In this document: positions 22,782 through 32,798 of the stretch, piece by piece
How positions within the stretch are numbered: position 1 is the first letter of the stretch
Layout: every line of letters starts with the position of its first letter
Source of the DNA: Cyanodermella asteris
Taxonomy: Eukaryota > Ascomycota > Lecanoromycetes > Ostropales > Stictidaceae
Length of the DNA: 64,000 nucleotides
Reading direction: 5' to 3'
Assembly: GCA_900618795.1 (NCBI GenBank)
Contig: UYJD01000006.1
Span: forward strand, 1,224,658-1,288,657
Notes under the pieces: generated by a model
Databases searched by the model: none
What the model was told of the DNA's origin: nothing
What the model saw: the letters and a program-made list of their open reading frames with translations, nothing else
Made by a program: the position numbers and the translations under genes

Positions 22782-25769
22782 CTAATGTACGGGATATCTC
22801 TCCTCGGCAAGCAGCATTTCTTCATCCCAGCTATGCAGAATCCAATCCGCGCCGACGATACGAGGTATCTTGCGCCTCCCTTGTATGGATTTTCCCCGCA
22901 GTCGCTTCAAATCTTGGCCGCGACTCGCGCTCACAATCTGTGTTATGCGCTGATTCGAGATATCTTCTGCAATATTGGCGCCTGCAAACTCGGCTATTAT
23001 CCGAGCTGATTTGATTTTGAGCTTGTCAGATGAATGACAGTCCTCAATCTTCACGTCATCCTTTCCATCCGACGCATGTATTTCGTCGAAAAATACCGTC
23101 AAGCCTTCAAACAACCACCCCCGAAGCTGGCCGAGGCCACGGCCGTGGGCCTCGAGTTGCTGCCGAAACAATCGATGGTCTTTCGCCTCCGTAGACGGCG
23201 CTTCCATACTGTCGAACATCTCCCTCAACTCGGCAGCATCTACGTCTCGGCGATAGGAATCTCCGTACTCGTCAACATTGCCTTTCAGTCCCTCCATCTC
23301 ATCTGTCTTGGTAAACAGCATGTGCTTTGGTTCACGGGGTAGCAAAGCTTCAGGCATGCCAAGATCGGTCTCGCTCTGTTTGACGCAATCAAAGAGCCAC
23401 TTTGGCCGGACGATGCTGAAGTCACCCCTTTTCTCAAGTGCGGCCGCTTTTACCACCCGCCTGTCGGCAACGCAGATGGTGTCGGGAACAGCATCAGATG
23501 TCTGTCTGATGTCACCGCCATTGGCTTTGACAAATTGCTCGATTTCCGGTTTTGATTTACGGGGGCTGAGCGAATCGCTCATAACCCAAAATGTGTGCCC
23601 TCGGAAGATTTTCGTAGCAGGGCCGGCGTAAGGTGTGCTCACGTCGTCGATCGTGCCCCCTGCCACCTTGATCTGCCTTGTATCGCCCCGCTTGACACGC
23701 TTGCGCCTACTGATGTCGACCTGCAGCTTCTTCTCGCTGAGATCATCTTGGACGCGATGCTCGAGCCGCTTGAATTCCTGGATGCTTAGGGCAGTCTTCC
23801 AGGACTTTTCACCTCGGATTGCGGTGAAGCGTGGGAAACGAAGCGTCATGTGCGTACGGAACATCTCAGACGTTGTGACCGACGCTGCCTTGACCTGCAA
23901 GACTAGCGAATCCTGAGGCTTAATCCACACATCAGGCCGTTCATATTGAAGTTTGCCCCCGCCGAGCTCGATCCAATCTGACGGCGGCTTCTTGCGATCC
24001 CAGTCAATCCACTTTGCGTCCGTGTGGTGCCTGATGCTGGCATAGTCTTCCGCTTTGAGGCCGCCACCAACCTTGAAGAAGCTGTGGGTCTTTTGCGGAT
24101 TGCTATTGGCTGGCAGATCCGAGGACTCGCGGTCATGCGTTACGAACAGACCACACAAGAAAGAAGATATGGTGCCTTGTCGACGCCCCGTTCCCCAGTA
24201 GCCACCAATGACAATGCAGTCGAGGCTCTCACCGAGCTCTTGCATGTACTCGGGTTTGACCTTGAGCCAATCGTCGTTGCGTTCGTTCAGCCGGTACGCC
24301 GATCTTGGATTCTTCAGCACGAGACCTTCTCCACCGGTAGCAATGACTTTGCGGAGCAGAGGCTCGATCTCGTCTGCAGTCTTCTCGATATGGTACTCTG
24401 AAAGTTCAAAGCGACCTTTGAGCTTGTCGTTCGGTATCACGACCTGTTTCAGGGCTGCGCGCCGATCTCGTAGAGTGTAATTTGTCAAGTCTTTGTCGTT
24501 TAGAAAGAGGATGTCGAAAATGCAATAGCACGGCCTTGGCCCTGTGTCGTCGTATGGGCTTTTGCCCTGACCAAGTGCGGCCGTTTTCAGTGACCCGAAC
24601 TCGGTAAAGGCCTTTTGGACAGGATCCCAGGTCATCATTTCGCCGTCGAGTACAATGTTTCGGACGCCAGGATGAAACGCGTCCGCAAGGTACCGACTCA
24701 AGGCCGACTTTTCGCTGTTCACCGTCTCACCGTACAAGTCTTTGTAATCCTTCGCCTTTCGTGACCAGAATCCGAATCGCTTGCCACCCGATACCGAAGG
24801 ATCGTTCATCATATGCATCTGGATCCTCTCTCCGTCCAGCTTCTCCTCGACGTAGAATTCGTCGTCCTTTTCCGTGGGGTTCATGCGCGCGACCATCTTT
24901 TCGAAATCGCGCATCTGGAATTGTGCCAGCTGCGGCTGATAGCACTGCATGAGCTTGACCCTCTTGTGCGCCGCCGCCAACGGCTCGCTCGGATTCCAGC
25001 ACATGCGGCACACCTTTTCCAGGTCCGAGCTGACGCTGTACAGCGTGGATGCGTCGGGGTGCAAGACGTCAAAGAACGTCCTCTCCGACGCCCCAATCTT
25101 CATCTGCCGCAAGACCATGCGCATCAACCACATCAGTTCCGTCGGGTCCATGGCGCTGTAGAACTGCCGAAGGATCACCTCCTGCTCGTGCACCCTGTTC
25201 ACCGAGCTCAGCTCGTTGAGCAGGTCGTTGACCTGGCCCACCGTCATGTCCCCGAACTTGCTCCGCAGAGGACGTTTCTTGACGATCTCGTAGCACCGGC
25301 CGGCAAAATCGCCCGCCATGCGCGCCGAGGGCGTCTTTCCGGGTACCTTCCAGTTCGTCAGTGCCAGCCCGTCGCCGGCGTCCTTGCTGATGCCCATGAT
25401 CTTGATCAGCAACTTGGCAATGTTGGCTTCTTTCAACCCGTACATGGCGCGTCCTCGGTCCTTGTCTGGTATTATCAGACGAAGAGCTGGGTAGAGGTCG
25501 GGCCCGACTTGCTTGCGCCAGCGAGCGAAGAAGCGTTCGATTATCAGACGCCGTTCTTCTTGCGGGGAACGCGTGATGGGACCGTGAGGACCGATTCGTG
25601 CTCGGCTGGCTTTCGGAGCAGCTGGCGTGTTGGGTTTCTTGCGGTTCTCGCTCAGAGGGTCGAAGAGATGCGTGATGAGTTCGTGAAAGGGAAGGGTGGT
25701 TTTGGTGTTGGGCGGACATTCCTCGGCCTTTTCGAGGTCATCTTCGACCGGCTGGTTTGCGGGCGACAT
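22782..25769 (-). CDS. LIG4: DNA ligase IV (ATP-dependent), non-homologous end joining
   Basis: Seals double-strand breaks in the nucleus together with an XRCC4/Lif1-type partner. Single exon of 995 residues, close to the usual fungal length. The N-terminal helical DNA-binding domain covers about residues 25-260. The adenylation motif EEKLDGER puts the catalytic lysine at residue 310. Downstream motifs include LDGEMMTWDP, ATGGEGLVLK and DWLKVKPEY, with an OB-fold region after them. Two BRCT domains close the protein: one from about 680 to 770 (starting near KIFRGHTFWVMSD, with RPKWLFDCVK), the other from about 870 to the end (RIVGADWILHSWDEE). The tandem BRCTs and XRCC4-linker spacing separate it from ligases I and III. 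No lesion is visible. Confidence 0.97.
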   Translation of the reverse strand: MSPANQPVEDDLEKAEECPPNTKTTLPFHELITHLFDPLSENRKKPNTPAAPKASRARIGPHGPITRSPQEERRLIIERFFARWRKQVGPDLYPALRLIIPDKDRGRAMYGLKEANIAKLLIKIMGISKDAGDGLALTNWKVPGKTPSARMAGDFAGRCYEIVKKRPLRSKFGDMTVGQVNDLLNELSSVNRVHEQEVILRQFYSAMDPTELMWLMRMVLRQMKIGASERTFFDVLHPDASTLYSVSSDLEKVCRMCWNPSEPLAAAHKRVKLMQCYQPQLAQFQMRDFEKMVARMNPTEKDDEFYVEEKLDGERIQMHMMNDPSVSGGKRFGFWSRKAKDYKDLYGETVNSEKSALSRYLADAFHPGVRNIVLDGEMMTWDPVQKAFTEFGSLKTAALGQGKSPYDDTGPRPCYCIFDILFLNDKDLTNYTLRDRRAALKQVVIPNDKLKGRFELSEYHIEKTADEIEPLLRKVIATGGEGLVLKNPRSAYRLNERNDDWLKVKPEYMQELGESLDCIVIGGYWGTGRRQGTISSFLCGLFVTHDRESSDLPANSNPQKTHSFFKVGGGLKAEDYASIRHHTDAKWIDWDRKKPPSDWIELGGGKLQYERPDVWIKPQDSLVLQVKAASVTTSEMFRTHMTLRFPRFTAIRGEKSWKTALSIQEFKRLEHRVQDDLSEKKLQVDISRRKRVKRGDTRQIKVAGGTIDDVSTPYAGPATKIFRGHTFWVMSDSLSPRKSKPEIEQFVKANGGDIRQTSDAVPDTICVADRRVVKAAALEKRGDFSIVRPKWLFDCVKQSETDLGMPEALLPREPKHMLFTKTDEMEGLKGNVDEYGDSYRRDVDAAELREMFDSMEAPSTEAKDHRLFRQQLEAHGRGLGQLRGWLFEGLTVFFDEIHASDGKDDVKIEDCHSSDKLKIKSARIIAEFAGANIAEDISNQRITQIVSASRGQDLKRLRGKSIQGRRKIPRIVGADWILHSWDEEMLLAEERYPVH

Positions 25770-26792
25770 TTTAATCCTGTTTCACTCGAATCTGTGAGAT
25801 CCCAGACGGGTAGGTTTGGTGGCCGTCGGTGGTGACAGTGATATCTTCGAAAATTCAAAGGAACGGGTCGAAGCCAACTAATGTATCCCGGAGAAAGAGC
25901 GACCAAGAAAGTCATAAAATACAAAGTGAATTGGCCATGTGTGATCTTGTAACAGTCCCAACTGAAGGCGGGTGGCAAATCGGAGTGTTTATTGAGACTG
26001 GCTAAGGCGTGTCTACCCGCAGGCACAGGCAGAAGCGGTGCTTGGCGTTCTGAACATGTTGCTCGTGAAGCACTGAATCGCGGTCAAAGCATCATTCTGT
26101 CTGTGAACTTATTTTCCAAGGCCTGTGAATTCATCTGATGCTCGATCTCCGTAGCAACAGAGGCTGGCAGTGCTTTGTCAGGTCCAGATCAGCCGTGCTG
26201 AGAAGCCGACTTCACCTTCCGTGAGGTGACTGCTCCCACATTTACCAACAGGCCATGCGATCAACATCTGTCAGTGAAGACGTCAGCTACTTCAACACTG
26301 TTCTGCAGTGAATGTAGTGTAGTGTCTAGACTCGACAAAAAACTGAAACCTCGACTTCCGGGACACTCGGTACAAGACTAATTTTGAAGGTCGGTCAACT
26401 TTACGTAATCCCCGCAGACCAAGTGGTGCTGTGACTGGGATCTGATTGTGACTACGCTCGACGCAGTAGCGCGAATCGCTGAGGACTGAGTTGATTGCGT
26501 TCAGCTTTCGTCTATGGTTATGCTGCATCGTTACCGCCAAGTGATTACGCGTAGCGAGGCCGTTAGTTTGTTCGCTAGTGAAGTATTTTGATGGCCTGAA
26601 AATCGACTGAAACACCTTTCCAGCAAGTATCAATGATTATCCCACTGAACCACTCTATAATCGTAAAAACATGTCATCGTCTACCTTTGTCGAGCTTGGT
26701 CGTCCAGCCTTGTCTTGCATTATGCCCACAGCATAACGCCACACAATGCAACAGCAAGCCGCTGCAGATGCTGAATTAGTATCGTATCGTGT
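25770..26792. other. Intergenic, LIG4 upstream and DnaJ 3' flank
   Basis: No gene seen. ORFs of up to about 120 codons lack domains. It should hold the LIG4 promoter and the DnaJ 3' UTR. Confidence 0.6.
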
Positions 26793-28155
26793 CTATTGCT
26801 GCGCACATTGAGGGCCCTCTGCTTCATCATCTTCCTCCCAGTCCTCGCCCTCTCCTCCTTCCGTTGTTCCGAAATCCTCAATGTCGCCATCAGGGTCGTA
26901 TTCAACTTCATCGACGAGCTCAGGGGCGATCTTCAGAGGTGCAGCAGGTGGTGGGAGAACCTTCTGCAATTGAGCTCGACGTTCATCGTTCAACCATCCT
27001 TCTTCTGGAAATTGCACGTCGCAAATCAAATAGAGATCACCCTTGGCATCACTTCGTCGAAGCGGCATGCCTTCTCTAGGTATCTTGAGCACTTGATTAG
27101 GTTTGATCGCCTTCCCGGCTGGATTCGTGATCGAGATTCCCCTGCCATCAAGGTGCTTGATGACGACTCTCGAGAATCCACAAAGCGCTTCGGCCAAAGA
27201 GAGCTCAATCTCTGCCGTCAGGTCTGCACCTTCACGTTTGAATGTGTCGTGTTCCTTTTCTTGTAGGACAAAAACAAGATCGCCAGGCTCTTGGTTCGGG
27301 GACTGGTCAGCCTCGCCAGATATGACAATCTTGTCGTTGTTCCTGGAGCCTCGAGGAATGTAGAGCTCTATCGGCTTTTTTTCTTTGGTGGTCTTCTTTC
27401 CTTTGCACTTCTTGCATTTCTCCTTCTCTCGTAAGATCTCGCCTTCGCCGCTGCAGGTTCCACACGGTACCTGTTGCTGCACGAGCATGTTTCCCTGCTG
27501 AGCAACGACCATTCGGGCTCCTCGACCTTGACAAGTCTCGCACTTTCTGGCTTTTGCACCCTCTTTGGCGCCACTGCCCTTGCAGTGCCCACAAACGACA
27601 TTTTTGGTGATGTTGAAGTGGGCTGTCTTGCCTTTGTAAAGGTCCTCGAGCGTGACATCGTATCTGCTGACTTCGTCCTCGCCTCGCCTAGGCTTCCTGG
27701 GCCGTCCGCCCATACCACCCATACCGCCCATGCCGCCCATACCACCGAACATCTGATTCAAGATATCGTCCATGTCCGTGCCATCCATACCGCCAGGACC
27801 TCCCCTCGACGGGTCAAATGCAGACATACCATGGCGATCGTATGCGGCCCGCTTGTCTTCGTCATAAAGGATTTCGTAGGCCTGGCTGATAGCTTTGAAT
27901 TTCACATCTGCAGCTTCACGATCTGATTCGGCAGCTTTGTCGGGGTGGTGCTTTAATGCAAGCTTTCGATACGCTTTCCGAACCTCGTCCTTGGAAGCAC
28001 TGCGCTCGACCTCGAGAACCTCTAGGGAATGTGAGTGGGCGATCAAGATTCACGTGGACGGCGCCAAACTTACCGTAGAGGTCGATTTCGTCAACATCCG
28101 CCACTAAATTCACAGTCAGCCATAAGTGCTGCACACATCTCCAGAAGAACGTACT
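26793..28155 (-). CDS. Class A (type I) DnaJ/Hsp40 co-chaperone with C-terminal CaaX box
   Basis: Hsp70 co-chaperone of the Ydj1/Xdj1 type, 419 residues. The ATG is split: A at 28155 is the last base of exon 1, and TG at 28103-28102 opens exon 2 (30 bases, 28103-28074). Intron 1 is 28104-28154 (GTACGT, branch GGCTGAC, TTAG). Intron 2 is 28022-28073 (GTAAGT...CTAG). The start reads MADVDEIDLYEVLEVERSA, matching the J-domain N terminus; HPD is at 36-38. Next come a Gly/Phe-rich region with a (GGM)n run, four Cys pairs of the zinc domain (CGHCKGSG, CETCQGRG, CGTCSGEG, CKKCKGKK; the last lacks the usual GxG), and the beta-sandwich substrate-binding domains. The final residues CAQQ form a CaaX box for farnesylation, implying attachment to membranes as in Ydj1. 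It is divergent from EARS2 with an HSE-like site between. Confidence 0.93.
28104..28154 (-). other. Intron that splits the DnaJ start codon (A|TG)
   Basis: A 51-base intron with donor GTACGT, branch GCTGAC and acceptor TTTAG. Joining 28155 to 28103 creates CAAAATGGCGGATG, a good fungal start context. Without splicing there is no in-frame ATG between an upstream in-frame TAG and the J-domain. The unspliced RNA instead offers an intronic ATG at 28123 with a 10-codon ORF ending at 28091. It is phase 1 within the initiation codon. Confidence 0.85.
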
Positions 28156-28607
28156 TTTGATTGAAATGCGCTCCTAAAGGCGCAATCGTCGAGTAGCCCT
28201 TCACTCCTGCAGGTCTATACCTGCACTTCTGAGAAGATGACTGTTATCGATGCAAGCCGTGGATGACGAACGGGTAGAAGTTTGCGCTGCTGATCCCGGC
28301 CACTCGGTGATTGCTTTTCTAATTGCCCGTATCACAGCGATAATGCAGTAAGCCTGCTCTAACGAGTGAGAGCAAACCCTGTGCCGCAAGCAGGTCGGAC
28401 TCTCAGATATCGATGGCTAGGGCGATCCGATTTTCTAGAAATGCAAGCAGGGGTATTAGTGACTTCCTGATGCTTGGGAAAATCAGATAATTCTCAAGGC
28501 TATGAATTCACGGCCGATAACTCCGAGCCGGAGCGAAGAGCCGCCTCGAAGATCGACATCTTTCCAGTGCCGAGCTTAGAGCAGTTTATCACTCACTAGA
28601 GCTCCAA
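28156..28607. promoter_or_regulatory. Shared divergent promoter of the DnaJ gene and EARS2
   Basis: These 452 bases separate two divergently transcribed genes and also contain the first, untranslated exon of the DnaJ gene (immediately above 28155). No ORF of note. It contains the HSE-like element at 28433-28440. Confidence 0.55.
28433..28440. promoter_or_regulatory. HSE-like element TTCTAGAA
   Basis: TTCTAGAA is two inverted nGAAn units and so matches the core of a heat-shock element. It lies about 280 bases before the DnaJ start and 168 before the EARS2 start. Hsf1 control of a DnaJ gene is well known in fungi. A full HSE needs three units, and only two are perfect here. Confidence 0.35.
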
Positions 28608-30335
28608 ATGAAAGCATCGATACTGCTACAGAGACCGTCAGACCGCTGGATATGCGAGTCATGCAGGCAGCACCTCTCTATCAAGAGGCACGCTTGGCGG
28701 CAGCCTCGTTCGACCCGCCATAACTCATCGCTTGCAGCGCGGCCGAGCAAGCATGAGCTTCAGAAGCTTCCCGACTACCCGGCACGAACTCGATTCGCAC
28801 CCTCGCCGACCGGCTTCTTACACCTGGGGTCCCTTCGGACAGCGCTTTTCAACTTTCTACTAGCGCGCGCGACAAAAGGTCAATTCGTGCTTCGAATTGA
28901 AGACACCGACACTAAGCGGACCGTGCCGGGCGCGTTAGACAGGATATGCCGCGATCTCGAATGGGCTGGCCTGCAGTGGGACGAAGGCCCAGAAGTCGGA
29001 GGGCCGTACGGGCCATATCTTCAGAGCAAGAGGACCGAAATATACCAGGAGCACGCCACCAAACTGCTTGACAGTGGACATGCGTACAGGTGCTTCTGCT
29101 CTCCTCAGCGGTTACAAGAATTGGCGGAGAGAAGGGCCGCGATGGGACTTCCCATTGACTACGACAGAACATGCGAAGGCATTGACAAAGCTGAAAGTGA
29201 CGATCGAGCGCATCGGGGCGAAAAGCATACCGTAAGGCTGAGGGTTCCCCAGGCATATCCCGAGTACATCGACCTCGTCTACGGGCGCGTGGGCGGAAAG
29301 TCAGGGCGGAAACAGGGCAAAGCACAGAAGCAGGGCGAACTGGTTTACGAAGATCCCATTCTGCTGAAAAGCGATGGATTCCCCACGTATCATCTTGCCA
29401 ACGTTGTAGACGACCATCTGATGAAAATCACCCACGTTGTCAGGGCTGCAGAGTGGATGCCGAGCACGCCCAAGCATCTAGCAATGTACCAGGCTTTCGG
29501 CTGGGAGCCGCCCAAGTTTGCACATGTCGGTCTCCTCCAGGACACATCGGGTCAGAAATTGAGCAAGCGCAACGCAGATGTCGATACTGCATCCTATCAG
29601 CAGAAAGGCTATTTCCCTGAAGCACTCATCAATTTCTGCGCTTTGCTAGGGTGGAGCCACAGTCGAAGTAGCGATGTCATGAACCTGGATGAGCTAATAG
29701 AATCATTCAACCTGAAGTTCACAAAAGGAAACACGCTCGTCAGTCTCAAGAAATTGCAATTTCTTCAAACCCAACACGCGAGGCACTACATTACCCAGCG
29801 ATCTAGCCGCCTCGATGTGATTGTCGATGAGATTGTGACTTTACTCAACAAGCGACGAGAGGCCGATCCTGCTTGGCAGGTACCGGTGGGCAACACTGAG
29901 CAAGATTTCGTCAAGGCAATTCTGATGGCCAGGCCGGACAAGTATTCATTTGCAGAGGATTTTCTGGACAACAACAAGGGCTTCTTCATATCTCACCCTG
30001 ATTCGTATGGCAAGGCCCCGGAACTCAAGCCTCATATAATCCAGGCTGTCCATGAGAGGCTCCAACAACTACCAGAGCAAGACTGGGAAGCCTGGGCTAT
30101 CAATAACGTAGTCATTGATGTGGCTCAAGAACAGACAGCTCAGACTGGCAAGGATCCTGAGACGGCACTGAAGACGGCGTCCAATGAGATCAACAAGTTT
30201 CTACGATGGGCAATATTAGGATCGGGTGGTCCGCCTATGGCAAATACCATGCATATCTTGGGCAAGGATGCTAGCTTGCACCGTCTTGACCAGGCGCTGC
30301 TCCGGAACACAGAAGTAGTACAGAAGAACGGTTGA
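28608..30335 (+). CDS. MSE1: Mitochondrial glutamyl-tRNA synthetase
   Basis: Charges tRNA-Glu (and in many fungi mischarges tRNA-Gln) inside mitochondria. Single exon, 575 residues. The N terminus is basic and lacks acidic residues over about 40 residues (RQPRSTRHNSS), as expected for a presequence. The Rossmann domain starts RTRFAPSPTGFLHLGSLRTA: the class I HIGH-like motif is HLGS at 72-75. FVLRIEDTDTKRT follows, and the KMSKS loop is GQKLSKRN at about 315-322. The bacterial-like layout, without the N-terminal domain of the cytosolic enzyme, marks it as organellar. Its 3' end faces that of CSN5 across 175 bases. Confidence 0.95.
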   Translation: MKASILLQRPSDRWICESCRQHLSIKRHAWRQPRSTRHNSSLAARPSKHELQKLPDYPARTRFAPSPTGFLHLGSLRTALFNFLLARATKGQFVLRIEDTDTKRTVPGALDRICRDLEWAGLQWDEGPEVGGPYGPYLQSKRTEIYQEHATKLLDSGHAYRCFCSPQRLQELAERRAAMGLPIDYDRTCEGIDKAESDDRAHRGEKHTVRLRVPQAYPEYIDLVYGRVGGKSGRKQGKAQKQGELVYEDPILLKSDGFPTYHLANVVDDHLMKITHVVRAAEWMPSTPKHLAMYQAFGWEPPKFAHVGLLQDTSGQKLSKRNADVDTASYQQKGYFPEALINFCALLGWSHSRSSDVMNLDELIESFNLKFTKGNTLVSLKKLQFLQTQHARHYITQRSSRLDVIVDEIVTLLNKRREADPAWQVPVGNTEQDFVKAILMARPDKYSFAEDFLDNNKGFFISHPDSYGKAPELKPHIIQAVHERLQQLPEQDWEAWAINNVVIDVAQEQTAQTGKDPETALKTASNEINKFLRWAILGSGGPPMANTMHILGKDASLHRLDQALLRNTEVVQKNG

Positions 30336-30510
30336 GCCGTTCTGGAGAGTCTGCAACATGATGCTACTCCCGCGGCTATCTTGCTTGTCTTCAATTCATT
30401 CTTTCCTTATCAGTAAGACTTCGTGGCATGTTCCGTCTTGAGGCATGCCGGCTGGCCCCAATTGGTTGATTCTCGAGAGATCGGCTCGTACCCTTCTTTC
30501 AACTCCATCT

Positions 30511-31560
30511 TCATTTGTCCTCCACCATCGCCTCCGAGTCGTCCGCAGGCCTGACGATCCCAGTAAAGAGTCTGCTTTTTATTTCCTCTGCAAGCACCCC
30601 CCGTGCCTCAGCACCAGCGACTTTGGTGCTTAACGTGGTGACCTTGTCAAGGTTGCTATCCTTGCCGACCACAGGTCCCGTCCTTCCAGCAGATTTCACA
30701 TTCTTTTCCGCGCCCTTCAACTTCTGACTGACATCGGTGATTTGGAGAGTGCTGTAATCCTTGTTGCTGACGAGAGAGCTCTGACTCAGTGTGCTGACCC
30801 AGTACTTGTTCCATAGTAGGTCGAGCATCTGTGTGTTCAATGTGCTCTTGTAATGTGTAATGTCCAAAGGGTAGTAACGCTCAGCGTACTTGCCGAAATC
30901 TTCTGTCTTCTCGCTTGGGAGGCCCACGACCCCGTCCTCAGAAGCACCAATCGCACGCTCCGGGTGATAGCCTTCGGGGTACGTACGGAATGCACCGATT
31001 TCAACGCGACCCGAGCTGACCGTACGGTTGGGATCGACAACAACAGCCACAAACGGGTCCTGGTAGAGCTGATATGTCTCTTGGGTCCTGACATCGATAC
31101 CAGAGAGCCAGCAACCATAGCCGGGATGGCTGTGATACCATCCGACAACATTATCGAGCATGCCCTGATCTCGGCACAGCGACAGGTATTCCACGATGTA
31201 CTCGTTCGCCTCGTCGCCAGCGTTCACACGGGTCTCTGTGCCCTCGACGGGTAGCCTGAAAGCGTCTGTCACCACAATAGTATCGCCTTCCACCTTTCCT
31301 TGCATAAGTCCCATCACCTCCAGGCTACCTCCCGATCGTGCGTGGATGGTCATTCTCATAAGAGCAACGGAAGAGATGCGAATGTTCTTGAAATGATTGG
31401 GGTCTTTCTTCCATGGTCTTCGCTCTGCAATGGCTTTCTGATCTTCTGTGTCGAGCTCATACAGAGCATCACGCTCCGAATCAACCAGCTTGCGGGCGTT
31501 GGCGAGCTCCCAAGCTGTCTTTGCATGGATCGAACTTTTGAAGGCCGAATCGCCAGCCAT
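30511..31560 (-). CDS. CSN5: COP9 signalosome subunit 5, JAMM deneddylase
   Basis: Catalytic subunit that removes Nedd8/Rub1 from cullins and so tunes SCF ubiquitin ligases in the nucleus and cytoplasm. Single exon, 349 residues, normal for fungal Csn5. The MPN+/JAMM site is complete: Glu81 in SLEVMGLMQG, then HSHPGYGCWLSGID with His143, His145 and Asp156. The N-terminal WKKDPNHFKNIRISSVAL segment is characteristic of Csn5 rather than of Rpn11. The C-terminal helices are shorter than in animals. No lesion is visible. Confidence 0.96.
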   Translation of the reverse strand: MAGDSAFKSSIHAKTAWELANARKLVDSERDALYELDTEDQKAIAERRPWKKDPNHFKNIRISSVALMRMTIHARSGGSLEVMGLMQGKVEGDTIVVTDAFRLPVEGTETRVNAGDEANEYIVEYLSLCRDQGMLDNVVGWYHSHPGYGCWLSGIDVRTQETYQLYQDPFVAVVVDPNRTVSSGRVEIGAFRTYPEGYHPERAIGASEDGVVGLPSEKTEDFGKYAERYYPLDITHYKSTLNTQMLDLLWNKYWVSTLSQSSLVSNKDYSTLQITDVSQKLKGAEKNVKSAGRTGPVVGKDSNLDKVTTLSTKVAGAEARGVLAEEIKSRLFTGIVRPADDSEAMVEDK

Positions 31561-32798
31561 GACGTCGACTGAGCGTGTTTGGCACGAATCACACGCAAGA
31601 AAGCAGCCGTATCGGCGGAACTTGTATTATTATGGCGTGCCTAGTTGCTTTGTTGCTTTGAGTCCGCTTAGATCCGCACGATCTGGAGTGTGGCGTCAGT
31701 CACGATCAGCTGCCTCTGCGTATGGAACGTCTGGAGGTTATGCACAAGATCGCGCAAAAATTGGCGGGCGACCAGCCGTGAACGTAGTATTGACGGATAC
31801 GTTGACAAGAGTTGAGGATCGGGACTTAGATGTGCAGCTTGATCATTCGAGGATTTGAATGAAGGGTGGTGAGCTGTACTAGGCTGTCGGCGATGTCTGG
31901 CCAATCAGCCTTCCGCGCCTCTCTCAAGCGGAGTCGCCCGCCGTTACTTCCTCCCCGCCGCCATGTTTTGTTTCACAGCGATCAAACAATGATACAAGTA
32001 TCTACTCATGACCGAAGGATATGAAACCCGCGCGTGCGATGCTCTGAACTTATATCTATTGCTTTCCACAGTAAGAGGGACCCTAGTCACTCCAGCGCTG
32101 CTCGTCAGAGGGTAAAATGCCGAAGTTGTGATCAGCCATTTATCAGAAAGCCGCTGCGCTACTTCATGGTACCCACCAAATTGTGGAAGATTGATGAATT
32201 TCGATTTCTAATTTCGATAAATCTGGCGGTTGGCACGAGTTCCTATGTTCCTGCCCGAATTCATTAAGCAACAAGTATCATGCATCTACTGCGGAGTGAT
32301 GGTTCTTTAATTGATGGCGAAAATCGTTCCGAGTCAAGGGATCAAAGCCTGAGTCGTACACTCAAAACATGCCTGCTTGAAGAGACGGGCACAACCCATG
32401 AAGCAGTGGACAAATTTGTGACGCCAGTGCGCTTGCGTTACCTCGATGCAAGGACGAGCAGCAGATGAAAGCGTGGCTGTGTTGCCGCATCACGTGATGG
32501 CGTCCAAGCGATTGTTGCTCTGCCAACCGGCGCCAATTGTGTCACCCCATCGGCCTACAGCTTTCTGTTACTGTTAGAAGCAATACTGTCTCCGCGTGTT
32601 ACAAAGCAACTCTGCGACAGAGCTACACGAGTTCGCACCCAGCAGACATTCGGCACATCAACATGCACTGCACTTGCTCTTTATGAATCCACACTACTGC
32701 GCCGCGAGGACTTTGCTTTCCCTGAGGGCTTAGAGCCAACAAACCTTTCGACCACAACCTTTACCTCGCGTCGGCTTCTCCAAACTAGCTCGACGACG
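31561..32798. other. Intergenic between CSN5 and ASE1
   Basis: Divergent upstream region of both genes, with no supported gene. A 78-codon minus-strand frame (31668-31904) ends in a protein-like stretch (HTQRQLIVTDATLQIVRI) but has no known domain. A 12-bp palindrome CATCACGTGATG lies at 32488-32499. Confidence 0.5.
32488..32499. promoter_or_regulatory. Palindromic CACGTG site upstream of ASE1
   Basis: CATCACGTGATG is a perfect 12-base palindrome, 300 bases before the ASE1 ATG. A CACGTG core with extended symmetry suits a bHLH or Cbf1-type dimer. Inferred from sequence only. Confidence 0.4.

Noticed and set aside
24813-25835. 340-codon plus-strand ORF across LIG4
   Set aside because: Antisense shadow of a strongly conserved ligase exon; His/Arg/Leu-rich with no domain.
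31668-31904. 78-codon minus-strand ORF upstream of CSN5, ending HTQRQLIVTDATLQIVRI
   Set aside because: Protein-like end but no recognised family, no supporting splice sites and overlap with promoter space; kept only as a note.
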